From Tersicoccus solisilvae (GTDB lineage Bacteria; Actinomycetota; Actinomycetes; Actinomycetales; Micrococcaceae), in NCBI RefSeq assembly GCF_014643255.1, contig NZ_BMJI01000012.1, positions 22,884 through 86,883 on the forward strand: a stretch of 64,000 nucleotides of DNA. Reading direction: 5' to 3'. The position numbers and the translations under genes are program-made. Positions 35,137 through 44,333 of this stretch are shown one piece after another (the stretch's first letter is position 1; each line of letters begins with the position of its first letter). The notes beneath the pieces are model-generated. The model ran no database searches. It had not been told where the DNA came from and saw only the letters and a program-made list of their open reading frames with translations.

Positions 35137-36362
35137 CAGTCGTGCACCGTGCCGTCGGCCAGCCGGTTGTAGGGCAGGTAGGCCGGCTGGTACGCGTACT
35201 TCGCGGCCTCCTCCTCGTTCAGCTCGACGCCGAGCCCCGGCTTGTCGCCCGGGTGCAGCAGGCCCTCGACGAAGGTCAGCGACTGCTCGAAGACACTGTT
35301 CGTCTTCTCGGAGTGCTCCATGTACTCCTGCAGCCCGAAGTTGTGGATCGCCATGCCGACGTGCATCTGCGCGGCCAGGCCCACCGGGGAGACGTCGGTC
35401 GGGCCGTGGAACCCGGACTTGACCTGGTAGACGGCGGCGAAGTCCATCACCTTCTTCAGCGGCGAGATGCCGCCGAAGTGGGTCGACGCGCACCGGACGT
35501 AGTCGATCAGCTGTTCGCTGATCAGGTCCTTGATGTCGTAGATGGTGTTGAAGACCTCGCCGATGGCCAGCGGCGTCGTGGTGTGCTGGCGCACCAGGCG
35601 CAGGGCGTCCTGGTTCTCCGCGGGCGTGCAGTCCTCGAGCCAGAACAGGTCGTACGGCTCCAGGTCCTTCCCGAGCTTCGCGGCCTGCAGCGGCGTCATC
35701 CGGTGGTGGCCGTCGTGCAGCAGGGCCAGGTCCGGGCCGAACTCGTTGCGCACGGCCTCGAACACGCCGGGGATGTGCCGCAGGTACGCGCGGGTGTCCC
35801 AGTCCTCCTCGACCGGCAGGGCGGTGCGCTGGGCCGGCTCGTAGTCGTACCGCTCGCCGGAGGCCTGCGCCTGCGCGGCCACGCCGTAGAGGGCCTTGAT
35901 GCCGGGCACCGAGGTCTGCACGCGGATCGCGGAGAACCCGTGCTCCTTCTCGTGCCGGATCGAGTCGAACAGCTCCGGCAGGTCCCGGCCGGAGGCGTGG
36001 CCGTAGGTGGACAGGCCGCGCCGGGAGGCGCCGCCGAGCAGCTGGTAGACGGGCATCCCGGCGACCTTGCCCTTGATGTCCCACAGCGCCATGTCGACCG
36101 CGGCGATCGCGGCCATGGTGACCGGCCCGCGCCGCCAGTAGCCGGAGCGGTAGAGGAACTGCCAGGTGTCCTCGATGTTCGCCGGGTCCCGGTTCAGCAG
36201 CAGCGGGACGACGTGCTCCTTCAGGTACGCGGCGACGGAGAGCTCGCGGCCGTTCAGGGTGGCATCCCCCAGGCCGGTCACCCCCTCGTCCGTCGTCACC
36301 TTCAGGGTGACGAAGTTGCGGGTCGGGCTGGTGATGATGACGTCGGCCGCGACGATCTTCAT
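35133..36362 (-). CDS. manD: D-mannonate dehydratase, enolase superfamily (ManD/RspA)
   Basis: 409-residue enolase-superfamily dehydratase that converts D-mannonate (in some members also D-gluconate, slowly) to 2-keto-3-deoxygluconate. Active-site positions of the ManD group are present: R147, Y159, metal ligands D217, E243 and E269, plus H219 in LLHDGHHR and H319 in [15 protein letters not shown] precedes the ATG. It overlaps the upstream GPH symporter by four bases and gntK by four bases, forming a tight operon. No KDG kinase or aldolase is in the window. Some members of this group are promiscuous or catalytically weak. Confidence 0.92.
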   Translation of the reverse strand: MKIVAADVIITSPTRNFVTLKVTTDEGVTGLGDATLNGRELSVAAYLKEHVVPLLLNRDPANIEDTWQFLYRSGYWRRGPVTMAAIAAVDMALWDIKGKVAGMPVYQLLGGASRRGLSTYGHASGRDLPELFDSIRHEKEHGFSAIRVQTSVPGIKALYGVAAQAQASGERYDYEPAQRTALPVEEDWDTRAYLRHIPGVFEAVRNEFGPDLALLHDGHHRMTPLQAAKLGKDLEPYDLFWLEDCTPAENQDALRLVRQHTTTPLAIGEVFNTIYDIKDLISEQLIDYVRCASTHFGGISPLKKVMDFAAVYQVKSGFHGPTDVSPVGLAAQMHVGMAIHNFGLQEYMEHSEKTNSVFEQSLTFVEGLLHPGDKPGLGVELNEEEAAKYAYQPAYLPYNRLADGTVHDW

Positions 36363-37831
36363 GGTCGGTCTCCTTCTTCGATGGGGGCGGGTGCGGGTCG
36401 GTCGCCCGAGCGGGGCGGGGCGAAGTCGTCGGCGACGCGGTGCACGCGCCGGCGCACGATCACGGTCATCAGCTGGGCGAATCGCTTCTCGGTCAGGGGG
36501 TAGGTGGCCATCACGCCCACCGCGATCAGGAAGATGGCCGCCGGCAGCAGGCCCGCCCACAGGGCGATCCCGTCGGCGACGGCCGGGTCCTGCTCGGCGC
36601 GGGTGCCGTCGTAGGCCACCAGGGCCAGGATGTAGGACGCGAGCGCCGCGCCGACGGCCTGGCCCACCTTGCGGGTGAAGGAGAACGCCGCGTAGGTCGC
36701 TCCCTCCGTGCGCAGGCCGGTGCGGAACTCCCCGAACTCGACGGTATCGGCTTCCATCGCCCACGTCATGGTGTTCAGCAGTCCCATGCCGAAGCCGACG
36801 AGGAACAGGCCGAGCAGGCTCAGCGGCAGGCTGTGCCACAGCGAGTTGCTGGCGGCGAACAGCAGGCCGCCGACCACGGAGCCCAGGCCGGCGAGCACGA
36901 AGCCGCGCCGCTTGCCGAGCAGGCGGGTGACCATCGGCCCGATCGGGCCGACGTAGATGACCGCGCCGGTGGTGATGATGATGACGACGGTGGCGAGCCA
37001 GTTGCCGCCGCCGGGATAGCGCGCGAGGACGTCGTTGGCGACGTAGACACTGATCGCGGAGACCACGTTCTGGGCGGTGAGGTAGAAGAACGAGGAGACG
37101 CACAGCCGCAGCAGCGGCCCGTTGGCCCGCAGCGTGTGCAGGGTCTGGCGCAGGGACACGCGGTCCACGTCGCGCACCACCGTCTCGCGGGAGGTGAAGA
37201 ACGTGGTGGCGAACATCGCGGCGCCGACGACGAGGAACGCGACCGCGGTCAGCGCGAACGTCGTGGCCAGGTCGTCCGAGCTCTTCAGCTGGGGGGCCAG
37301 GACGATGGAGAGGAGCAGGATGGTCACGCCGGACCCGACCATGCGCGCCGAGGCGAGCCGGGACCGGTCGACGGGGTGCTGGCTCATGGCCCCGGCGAGG
37401 GAGCCGTAGGGGATGTTGACCATCGAGTACAGCAATCCGAGCAGGGCGTAGGAGACGGTGGCCCACGCCAGTCTGGCCCCGTAGCCGTCGACCGGGATCC
37501 AGAAGCACAGCAGGTTGGCCGCGAGCAGCGGCACCGAGTACCAGAGCAGGAACGGCCGGAACTTGCCCCAGCGGGTCATCGTGCGGTCGACGATCCGGCC
37601 GGCGACGAGGTCGGCGAACGCGTCCCAGATCTTGACGAACAGGAAGATGTTGCCGGCGTGCGCCGGTTCGATGCCGACGACGTCCGTGTAGAAGACCAGC
37701 AGGAAGAGGCCGGTCATCTGGAACGCGACGTTGCAGCCGGCGTCCCCGAAGCCGTAGCCGACGACGCTGCGCCACCGCAGTCGTGGCATCGCTCCCGCGG
37801 TGCGGATCGCCGGGCTGCTCACCGATGACAT
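36359..37831 (-). CDS. GPH-family sugar/glycoside:cation symporter (first)
   Basis: 490-residue transporter of the glycoside-pentoside-hexuronide (GPH) family with about 12 membrane segments. It has the GPH features [28 protein letters not shown] at the N-terminus, the [27 protein letters not shown] loop and [26 protein letters not shown] in the second half. It probably imports a glucuronide or hexuronate for ManD, with which it overlaps by four bases. AAGGAG lies four bases before the ATG. Confidence 0.92.
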   Translation of the reverse strand: MSSVSSPAIRTAGAMPRLRWRSVVGYGFGDAGCNVAFQMTGLFLLVFYTDVVGIEPAHAGNIFLFVKIWDAFADLVAGRIVDRTMTRWGKFRPFLLWYSVPLLAANLLCFWIPVDGYGARLAWATVSYALLGLLYSMVNIPYGSLAGAMSQHPVDRSRLASARMVGSGVTILLLSIVLAPQLKSSDDLATTFALTAVAFLVVGAAMFATTFFTSRETVVRDVDRVSLRQTLHTLRANGPLLRLCVSSFFYLTAQNVVSAISVYVANDVLARYPGGGNWLATVVIIITTGAVIYVGPIGPMVTRLLGKRRGFVLAGLGSVVGGLLFAASNSLWHSLPLSLLGLFLVGFGMGLLNTMTWAMEADTVEFGEFRTGLRTEGATYAAFSFTRKVGQAVGAALASYILALVAYDGTRAEQDPAVADGIALWAGLLPAAIFLIAVGVMATYPLTEKRFAQLMTVIVRRRVHRVADDFAPPRSGDRPAPAPIEEGDRP

Positions 37832-37949
37832 GGAACTCCTTCGCGGTGCGTGGGCGTCCCGTCGCGGCGGGACACTGGTCGGTCGTGGCCGCCGGCCCCG
37901 GACGCACACCGGGGCCGGCGACACTCGTGGTCGAGCGTCGGTCAGCGGC

Positions 37950-39422
37950 TCATCGGGCCGGCTCGTCGGGCGGGGTCTGCCGGTCCGGCCGGGAGTGGGT
38001 CTCGCGCTCGAGCTCCTGCTCCAGCACGACGGGGATGCGCCCGGTCTCCCGGCGGATCCGGATCTCCTCGACCAGCCCGCCGTGCACCTTCTCGGTCAAC
38101 GGGTAGGCGAGCATGACGAGCACGGCGAGCAGGGCGAGCACGGCGGGGACGAGCCCGGCCGAGGTCTGGATGCCGCCGAGCGCCTGGTCGCTCTGGGTCG
38201 CCGACCCGGCCACGTACCCGCCGAGGGAGAGACCCCAGCCGGCGATGCCGCCGCCGATCGCCTGGCCGCACTTGCGGGTGAACGAGAACACCGCGTAGAT
38301 CGAGCCCTCGGACCGGACGCCCGTCTTCCACTCCCCGTACTCGACGGTGTCCGCCTCCAGGGCGAAGACGACGACGTTGTTGCCCAGCGTCCCGAGGGTG
38401 GCGACGACGAGACCGGTGAACCCGAGCGCGGGGACGGAGCTCGGCGTCAGCCAGATGATCAGGCCGCCGAGCACCACGAAGCCGCCGAAGATCAGGTAGA
38501 GCCGCTTCTTGCCGAGCCGGCGGACCAGCATCGGCATCAGGGCGACGAACACGAAGGTCAGCACGAGCTGCGCCAGTGACAGCACCGGGAACAGGGCCGG
38601 GGAGCGCAGCACGTCGCGGATGTAGTAGAGCTGCACGGTGTTCAGGGCGAGGAACGCGCTGAGGAACAGCAGCGAGGACGCCATCAGCAGGAGCAGCGGC
38701 TTGTTCTGGCCGACGGCCCGCAGGCTGTCCCGCATCGAGACGCGGGCCACCGGGCGCTGCACCCGCTCGCGGGCGGTCGCGAAGCAGACCAGGTACAGCA
38801 CGAAGCCGATCACCATGAGCACGAGCAGGACCGTGGTGAAGATCCCCTGCAGGTCCGCACCGGTCTTGAGCAGCGGGGACACGAAGGTGCCCAGGCCTGC
38901 ACCCACGAGGGTGGCGCCGACCACGCGAGCGGCCCCGAGCTTGGCCCGGTCGCTGCCGGTCTGGGTCATCGCCGCGGCCATCGAACCGTAGGGGATGTTC
39001 ACCAGCGAGTAGGCCAGGCCGAGTGCCGCGTAGGTCAGATACGCGTAGATCAGCATCCCGGACTGCCCGATGGCGGGCACGTGGAAGCACAGGAACGCGA
39101 GGATCAGCAGCGGGACGGAGCCGAACAGGATGAACGGACGGAACTTGCCCCAGCGGGTCACCCTCGCGCCGTCGACCACGCGGCCGGCGAAGACGTCGGC
39201 GAAGGCGTCGAAGATGCGCACCACCAGCAGCAGGGTGCCCGCGGCGGCGGCGGAGATGCCCGCGACGTCCGTGTAGTAGACGAGCAGGAACATCGTCGTG
39301 GTGGTGAAGGCGACGTTGTTCGCGGCGTCACCGGCGCCGTAACCGGCGACCTGCCACCAGGGCAGCGGGCGGTGCGCGGCATCGACCGGGGCCGCCGGCG
39401 CGGCGGCGCTGGACTGCTTCAT
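37950..39422 (-). CDS. GPH-family sugar/glycoside:cation symporter (second)
   Basis: A second 490-residue GPH symporter, clearly paralogous to the one downstream (same length, [37 protein letters not shown] and EADTVEYGEWKTGVRSEGSIYAVFSF). It is first in the hexuronate operon. AAAGGAG precedes the ATG by five bases; the longer frame from 39503 has no support. A 118-base gap separates it from the next symporter. The two may form a pair or handle different glycosides; sequence alone cannot say. Confidence 0.92.
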   Translation of the reverse strand: MKQSSAAAPAAPVDAAHRPLPWWQVAGYGAGDAANNVAFTTTTMFLLVYYTDVAGISAAAAGTLLLVVRIFDAFADVFAGRVVDGARVTRWGKFRPFILFGSVPLLILAFLCFHVPAIGQSGMLIYAYLTYAALGLAYSLVNIPYGSMAAAMTQTGSDRAKLGAARVVGATLVGAGLGTFVSPLLKTGADLQGIFTTVLLVLMVIGFVLYLVCFATARERVQRPVARVSMRDSLRAVGQNKPLLLLMASSLLFLSAFLALNTVQLYYIRDVLRSPALFPVLSLAQLVLTFVFVALMPMLVRRLGKKRLYLIFGGFVVLGGLIIWLTPSSVPALGFTGLVVATLGTLGNNVVVFALEADTVEYGEWKTGVRSEGSIYAVFSFTRKCGQAIGGGIAGWGLSLGGYVAGSATQSDQALGGIQTSAGLVPAVLALLAVLVMLAYPLTEKVHGGLVEEIRIRRETGRIPVVLEQELERETHSRPDRQTPPDEPAR

Positions 39423-39548
39423 GAGGGCTCCTTTGCCCACGGCGGAGCCGACCGGCTCCGGAAGGATGGGGTTGAACGGCCACGAGGCCGGGGCACGCGA
39501 CACAGGCGCGTGGCGTGATTCACCTATCGTGTGCCTCGCGCCACCGCG

Positions 39549-39565
39549 CTTGAAGGAGTTTCCAG
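39549..39565. promoter_or_regulatory. Candidate LacI-type operator before the GPH/manD operon
   Basis: The imperfect palindrome CTTGAAGGAGTTTCCAG (CT-N-GAA, then TTC-N-AG) lies in the 172-base gap between the lacI stop and the first GPH gene. It is about 130 bases upstream of that gene's start and is a reasonable target for the adjacent LacI protein. A hairpin GGAGCCG/CGGCTCC lies closer to the gene at 39444-39459. Confidence 0.3.
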
Positions 39566-39594
39566 CAGTTGCCTCCGGCCCGGTGCCGGCGGCC

Positions 39595-40644
39595 TCAGCC
39601 GGCGGCGTCGGCGGGGCGGGCCGGCGTCGAGCGCCGTTCGACGAGCCGGGTGGGCAGCAGCACGGGCCGGTCCACCGCGGGATGGCTGCCGCGCTCGAGC
39701 GCGAGCAGGTGATGAACGGCGGTGGCCCCGATCCGCGCCAGGGGCGTGGCGATGCTCGAGAGGGCCGGCACGACGAGGCCGGCGAGGATCGAGTCGTCGA
39801 ACCCGACGACGGCGACGTCCTCGGGCACGCGCACGCCCGCGGCGAGCACCGCGCGCTGGAAGCCGATGGCCATCAGGTCGTTGTAAGCGAGCACGGCGGG
39901 GGTCGGGCGGGCCAGCCAGGCCGCGGCGGCCGCCTCCCCGCCGGCGATGTCCGGGGCGAACGGTCCCAGCTGCCGGGGCCGCAGCCCGAGCCCGGGCGCG
40001 GCGTCGACGAGCGCACGCCAGCGCACGCCGTTCGCCCACGACGCCTCCGGCCCGGCCAGGTAGGCGACCCGGGACCGGCCGGCCGCCGCGAACAGCTCGG
40101 CGGCGTGCCGGATGCCGGTCGCGTCCCCGACGACGCAGGGTACCCCGGTGACGAACCGGTTGAGCACCACCGTCGGCTTCTGCCGGGCGATCAGCCGGAT
40201 GCCGGCGTCGGACATCCGGGAGCTGGTCAGCAGCAGGCCGTCCACGGAGTCCAGCACGCGTTCCAGGATGCTGCGCTCCAGCCGGTCCGACTCCTGGGTG
40301 TTGGCCAGCAGCAGCGTGTAGCCGGCGGCGGTGACCGCCTCCTCGGCGCCACGGATGATGTCGATGAACACCGGGTTGGTGATGTCGGCGACGAGCAGGG
40401 CGATGGTGCGGGCCGGCGGCCGGGCGGTGGGTCCGCGGCGCTGGGTCATCTCCGGCCGGTAGCCGACCTGCTCCGCCGCGCGCCGCACCTTCTCGGCGGT
40501 CGCGGCGGTGACCCGGCCGGGCCGGGCGAACGCCCGGGACACGGTCGACGGCGCGACACCCGCGGCCCTGGCCACGTCGTAGATCGTCACCCGGTCCGTG
40601 GGAGCGGCCCCGTCGGCGGCCGGCAGCGGCCCGTCCTCGGTCAC
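39595..40644 (-). CDS. LacI family transcriptional regulator
   Basis: 349-residue repressor. The N-terminal LacI helix-turn-helix is TIYDVARAAGVAPSTVSRAF (about residues 20-39) with the hinge-helix region after it. The ligand domain begins with TIALLVADITNPVF and includes VAVVGFDDSILAGL near the C-terminus. It has a GTG start with AGG a few bases before it, eight bases after the purN stop. It lies just upstream of the GPH/manD/gntK genes, so control of hexuronate use is the natural guess, and it is the apparent boundary of the block inserted between purN and purH. Confidence 0.92.
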   Translation of the reverse strand: MTEDGPLPAADGAAPTDRVTIYDVARAAGVAPSTVSRAFARPGRVTAATAEKVRRAAEQVGYRPEMTQRRGPTARPPARTIALLVADITNPVFIDIIRGAEEAVTAAGYTLLLANTQESDRLERSILERVLDSVDGLLLTSSRMSDAGIRLIARQKPTVVLNRFVTGVPCVVGDATGIRHAAELFAAAGRSRVAYLAGPEASWANGVRWRALVDAAPGLGLRPRQLGPFAPDIAGGEAAAAAWLARPTPAVLAYNDLMAIGFQRAVLAAGVRVPEDVAVVGFDDSILAGLVVPALSSIATPLARIGATAVHHLLALERGSHPAVDRPVLLPTRLVERRSTPARPADAAG

Positions 40645-40652
40645 GGCCGGCC

Positions 40653-41270
40653 TCAGCGGGGCACGACGCCGGTGGGCCGCGCGCCCGCGGCGGGCACGAG
40701 GGGCGCGGGGTCGAGGTCCGCGGCGAGCTCGCCGAGGACCTCGACGAGCAGGCGGTGCTCGACGTCCTTCAACCGGGCGTGCAGTGACTGCTCGTCCTCC
40801 CCCGGCGCGATGTCGACGGCGCGCTGGGCGAGGATCGGGCCGGTGTCCACCCCGTCGTCGACGACGTGCACGGTGACGCCGGTGACCCTGGCGCCGTAGG
40901 CCAGCGCGTCGCGGACGCCGTGGGCGCCCGGGAAGGCCGGCAGCAGGGCCGGGTGGGTGTTGACGATGCGGAACCGGCGCACGACGCCGGGGCCGACGAT
41001 GCGCATGAAACCGGCGAAGAGGACGAGGTCGGGCTCGTGGGCGGCGATGGCCGCCTCGAGCGCGTCGTTCCACGCCGCCCGGTCCTCGAAGCGGTCCCGC
41101 GGCACCGCGAAGGTCGGCACGCCCGCCCGCTCCGCGCGGGCGACGCCGCCGCAGCCGGGCACGTCCGTGCCCACGGCGACGACCTCGACGTCCAGCCGGC
41201 CGGCCGCCACCGCGTCCAGCACCGACTGCAGTCCCGTGCCGGAGCCGGACACCATCACGAGCAGACGCAT
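40653..41270 (-). CDS. purN: Phosphoribosylglycinamide formyltransferase
   Basis: 205-residue GAR transformylase (purine synthesis, using 10-formyl-THF). The active-site Asn-His pair lies in IVNTHPALLPAFPGAHG, and the conserved Asp in VDDGVDTGPIL. The N-terminal phosphate-binding loop is SGSGTGLQ rather than the common SGxGSNLQ, a modest variation. It lies 40 bases downstream of the DUF6350 gene. In related genomes purH follows purN directly; here a LacI gene does. Confidence 0.95.
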   Translation of the reverse strand: MRLLVMVSGSGTGLQSVLDAVAAGRLDVEVVAVGTDVPGCGGVARAERAGVPTFAVPRDRFEDRAAWNDALEAAIAAHEPDLVLFAGFMRIVGPGVVRRFRIVNTHPALLPAFPGAHGVRDALAYGARVTGVTVHVVDDGVDTGPILAQRAVDIAPGEDEQSLHARLKDVEHRLLVEVLGELAADLDPAPLVPAAGARPTGVVPR

Positions 41271-41310
41271 GGGCTCAGTCTAGGAGTCGGACGCCGGCTC
41301 GGGGCGCGGC

Positions 41311-42651
41311 TCAGGAGGTCGGCTGCAGATCGTCGACGTCGACGGTGGCCGAGACGGGCTCGCGCGCGGGGAGTTCCTCGAGGGGCGGCTGACGCTCCAG
41401 CCACGGCCCGACGACGTAGCCGAGGACCACGCCGACGGCCACCTCGGCCGCGGTCAGGGCGGCGGTGAGGCCGAGATGCGGGCCGAGCTCGGTGAGCCGG
41501 CCCAGGCCGATGCCGCCGCCGGAGAGCCAGGCGGCCAGGCCCATCAGCAGCCCGGCCACGGCACCGGCGGCCACGCCCAGGACCAGGGTGGAGAGGGTCG
41601 CGGAGATCCAGCGCGGCTTGATCCGCAGGGCGAGCCAGTCGTCGAAGTGGTTCTCCGCCTCGCGGAGGAACCACCAGCCGGCGAGCATGCCCGCGATCAC
41701 CGGGATCAGCAGGGTCAGCAGGGCGAAGGTGGGGGTGGTGGTGGGGATCGCTCCGAGCACCGGGACGGCGGGCAGGGCGCCCACGTCCGTGGTGAAGGGG
41801 CTGACGGTGGTGCCGGCGCCGACCGCGAAACCGGCACCGGAGGAGTACGACGCCGTCCAGATGGCCAGGTTGGGCAGCACGGCGAGCTGACCGACGGTCA
41901 GGGCGGCGGCGCCCACCGAGCCCGGGTGCAGCGCCTCGACGATGGTGATGATGTCGGCCCAGTTCACCGCGAGGGCGACGGCCAGCAGGACGGCACCGGC
42001 GGCCAGCACGGCCAGCACGGCGAGACCGGCCGCCCGCAGCACCGACCACAGATAGGAGCCGGCCCACCGCATCCGCTGGCTGCTGCGGGCCACCGCGTCG
42101 GCCGGGTCGACGCCGACCAGCCGGCTCCAGGAGCCGGCCTCCCGGCGCACCCCGCCGAGCAGGCCCACGGTGACGGGCACGAGCGGCACGAGCGCACCCA
42201 GGGGGGTCGGCACCGAGACCTCCGGCGTCGAGCAGATGTACGCGGTGCCCATCCCGGCGAGCGCGTAGACGCCGAGCGCGCCGACCACGGCCTGCCAGAG
42301 CTGGTCCGTGTAGGAGGCCCGCGCGAGGCGGCGGCCGCCGCGCCAGGCGAGCAGCAGCGGGATGAGGGTGCCGCCGAGCGGGATCAGGGAGAAGACACCC
42401 GGGTCCCCGCCCGTGGCCACCGTGAGCGGGGTGCCGTGCAGCAGCAGCCACACCTGCCCGGCGAGTCGGGCGGCGGAGGCGGCCGAGCGGTCCGCGAAGC
42501 CGCCGGCGAACCAGGCGGCGAAGACCGGCACGAGCACGATCACGGCGCTGAGCAGGGCGGCCTGCAGGAACACGACGGCGCCCTGCAGCCAGAGCGGCAT
42601 CGGGAGGTGGCGGTGGCCGCGGGGCCCCAGTGTCATCTTCATCGCCATCAT
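41311..42651 (-). CDS. DUF6350 family membrane protein (PerM-like)
   Basis: 446-residue integral membrane protein with about ten hydrophobic segments. The family normally lies between sucCD and purN in actinobacteria; the mycobacterial member is called PerM and is linked to cell division and persistence. Recognisable stretches are LSLIPLGGTLIPLLLAWRG-like in the first third and ALPNLAIWTASYSSGAGFAVG-like in the middle. Its neighbour here is purN downstream, as expected, but sucCD are absent upstream. The first two ATGs (42651 and two codons on) are equally possible. Confidence 0.82.
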   Translation of the reverse strand: MMAMKMTLGPRGHRHLPMPLWLQGAVVFLQAALLSAVIVLVPVFAAWFAGGFADRSAASAARLAGQVWLLLHGTPLTVATGGDPGVFSLIPLGGTLIPLLLAWRGGRRLARASYTDQLWQAVVGALGVYALAGMGTAYICSTPEVSVPTPLGALVPLVPVTVGLLGGVRREAGSWSRLVGVDPADAVARSSQRMRWAGSYLWSVLRAAGLAVLAVLAAGAVLLAVALAVNWADIITIVEALHPGSVGAAALTVGQLAVLPNLAIWTASYSSGAGFAVGAGTTVSPFTTDVGALPAVPVLGAIPTTTPTFALLTLLIPVIAGMLAGWWFLREAENHFDDWLALRIKPRWISATLSTLVLGVAAGAVAGLLMGLAAWLSGGGIGLGRLTELGPHLGLTAALTAAEVAVGVVLGYVVGPWLERQPPLEELPAREPVSATVDVDDLQPTS

Positions 42652-42767
42652 GGTCCCACCGTGAGGCGGCCGCGACGGGCAGCAACGCCGCCCGGGTTCA
42701 TGGGACGTTCACGAACCCGTTGCCGCGATCTGGAGGGCCGGTCGCCTCGACCGGTGACGCTGGGACC

Positions 42768-44003
42768 GTGCGCATCGCGATCGTGGCCGAATCCTTCCTG
42801 CCTCACATGAACGGCGTCACCAACTCGCTGCTCCACGTGCTGGAGCATCTCGCCCGTCGCGGCGACGACGTGCTCGTCGTGGCGCCGTCGGGGTCGACCG
42901 TCGCCCCGTACGTGCCGGACCAGCTGGCCGGGTTCCTGCCCGCCCCGCTGGCCACGGTGGTGACGGAGGACGACGGGCCGGCCCGGGTGCACGGCTTCCC
43001 GGTGCACCGGCTGCCCTCGTTCGCCCTGGCGGGCTACCCGAACGTGCGGGTGGCCGCGGGGACGGTCGGTCGGGTGCGCCGCCTGCTGGCCGACTTCCGG
43101 CCCGACGTCGTGCACCTCGCGTCCCCGTTCGTGCTCGGCTGGCGTGCGGTGCAGGCGGCCAACCACCTGGGCATCCCGACCGCGGCCGTGTACCAGACCG
43201 AGGTGCCCGCCTACGCCGCCCGATACGGGGTGCCGTGGCTCGAACCGCGGCTGTGGCAGCGGGTGCAGGACATCCACCGCGCAGCGACCGTGACGCTGGC
43301 CCCGTCGACGTTCGCGCACGACCAGCTGCTCGAGCACGGCGTGCCCCGGCTGGCCCTGTGGCGCCGCGGCGTGGACACCACCGGCTTCAGCCCGAGCCGG
43401 CGCGACGACGCCCTGCGGGCCGAGCTGGCGCCGGACGGGCAGCGGCTGGTGGGCTACGTCGGGCGGCTGGCCGCCGAGAAGCAGGTGGAGGACCTCGCGG
43501 TGCTCGGGGACGCCCCCGGCGTGCGGCTCGTCGTCGTCGGTTCCGGGCCCCTGAAGGACGCGCTGCGGGAGAAGCTTCCCGGCGCGTGGTTCGCCGGATT
43601 CCGCTCCGGTGCGGATCTCGCCCGGATCGTGGCGTCCCTGGACGTGTTCGTGCACCCCGGTGAATCCGAGACCTTCTGCCAGACGATCCAGGAGGCGATG
43701 GCGTCCGGGGTGCCCGTGGTCGCGACCGGGCGGGGTGGTCCCCTCGACCTGGTGGACTCCTCCCGCACCGGCTGGCTCTACCGGCCCGGTGACCTCACCG
43801 GGATGCGAGAGCGGGTGCTCGACCTCGTGGGCGACGACGCGAAACGGGCCGCCTTCGCCCGGGCCGCACACGCGTCGGTGCAGGGGCGCACCTGGCCGGT
43901 GCTGTGCGACCAGTTGATCGGCCACTACGAGGATGCCATGGCGGCGCACCGGCAGGTGCGGCCGGCCGCGGGCCGGTCACTGCTGCGCTCCCGCCGCGGC
44001 TGA
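42768..44003 (+). CDS. GT4 glycosyltransferase, MgtA/PimB-like
   Basis: 411-residue retaining glycosyltransferase of family GT4 (GT-B fold). The N-terminal domain has AESFLPHMNGVTNSLLHVLEHL and the acceptor domain VHLASPFVLGWRAV. The C-terminal donor domain has YVGRLAAEKQVEDL and the E-x7-E motif inside SETFCQTIQEAMASGVP. It resembles the GDP-mannose-dependent alpha-mannosyltransferase MgtA used for glycolipid or lipomannan synthesis in actinobacteria; donor and acceptor are inferred. The GTG at 42768 begins the family N-terminus; no convincing ribosome-binding site precedes it. Confidence 0.9.
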   Translation: MRIAIVAESFLPHMNGVTNSLLHVLEHLARRGDDVLVVAPSGSTVAPYVPDQLAGFLPAPLATVVTEDDGPARVHGFPVHRLPSFALAGYPNVRVAAGTVGRVRRLLADFRPDVVHLASPFVLGWRAVQAANHLGIPTAAVYQTEVPAYAARYGVPWLEPRLWQRVQDIHRAATVTLAPSTFAHDQLLEHGVPRLALWRRGVDTTGFSPSRRDDALRAELAPDGQRLVGYVGRLAAEKQVEDLAVLGDAPGVRLVVVGSGPLKDALREKLPGAWFAGFRSGADLARIVASLDVFVHPGESETFCQTIQEAMASGVPVVATGRGGPLDLVDSSRTGWLYRPGDLTGMRERVLDLVGDDAKRAAFARAAHASVQGRTWPVLCDQLIGHYEDAMAAHRQVRPAAGRSLLRSRRG

Positions 44004-44007
44004 CACC

Positions 44008-44046
44008 GACCGGTCGGCGCGTCGGCTCGACGCGCGGGGACCGGTC
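44008..44046. terminator. Terminator-like nested hairpin
   Basis: Outer GACCGGTC repeats (44008-44015 and 44039-44046) enclose the perfect inner stem GCGCGTCG/CGACGCGC with a three-base loop. It lies directly after the glycosyltransferase stop and before the end of the convergent small gene. Confidence 0.7.
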
Positions 44047-44053
44047 GACGCCG

Positions 44054-44272
44054 TCAGTCGTCGAGCGTGTCGGGCCCGGCGTCGGTCTTCCGGGCGGACT
44101 CGGGTTCGCGTTCGGTCTCCTGCGCGGCGGCACGTGCGGCGTCCCGGTCGTCCTCGGGCTCCTGCGTGTTCGCCTCGGACGTGGCGCCGATGCCGACCCC
44201 GTCCTCGTGCCCGGGGATGTTCGACGGATCCGGGTCGGACTGGTGCTGGCCTGATTCCTGGGTGTCGCTCAT
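44054..44272 (-). CDS. Small acidic hypothetical protein
   Basis: 72-residue, very acidic, low-complexity protein (Asp/Glu/Gln/Ser-rich), with the segment DPSNIPGHEDGVGIGA in the middle. It is probably intrinsically disordered. The frame has an ATG and a natural stop, and similar short acidic proteins are common in Micrococcales. No strong ribosome-binding site is visible. Its function is unknown. It lies downstream of kwaB on the same strand, 62 bases beyond its stop, with no sign that it belongs to that system. Confidence 0.55.
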   Translation of the reverse strand: MSDTQESGQHQSDPDPSNIPGHEDGVGIGATSEANTQEPEDDRDAARAAAQETEREPESARKTDAGPDTLDD

Positions 44273-44333
44273 GGTGCCCAGCGTAGTGCGGTGGCGCGTC
44301 CCCGTCTGCCCTCCCGCCGCTCGTCGTGGCCGC

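Noticed and set aside
44054..44272. Small acidic protein as a third Kiwa component
   Set aside because: Kiwa is a two-gene system, the gap is 62 bases with no coupling, and such acidic proteins are common in this group.
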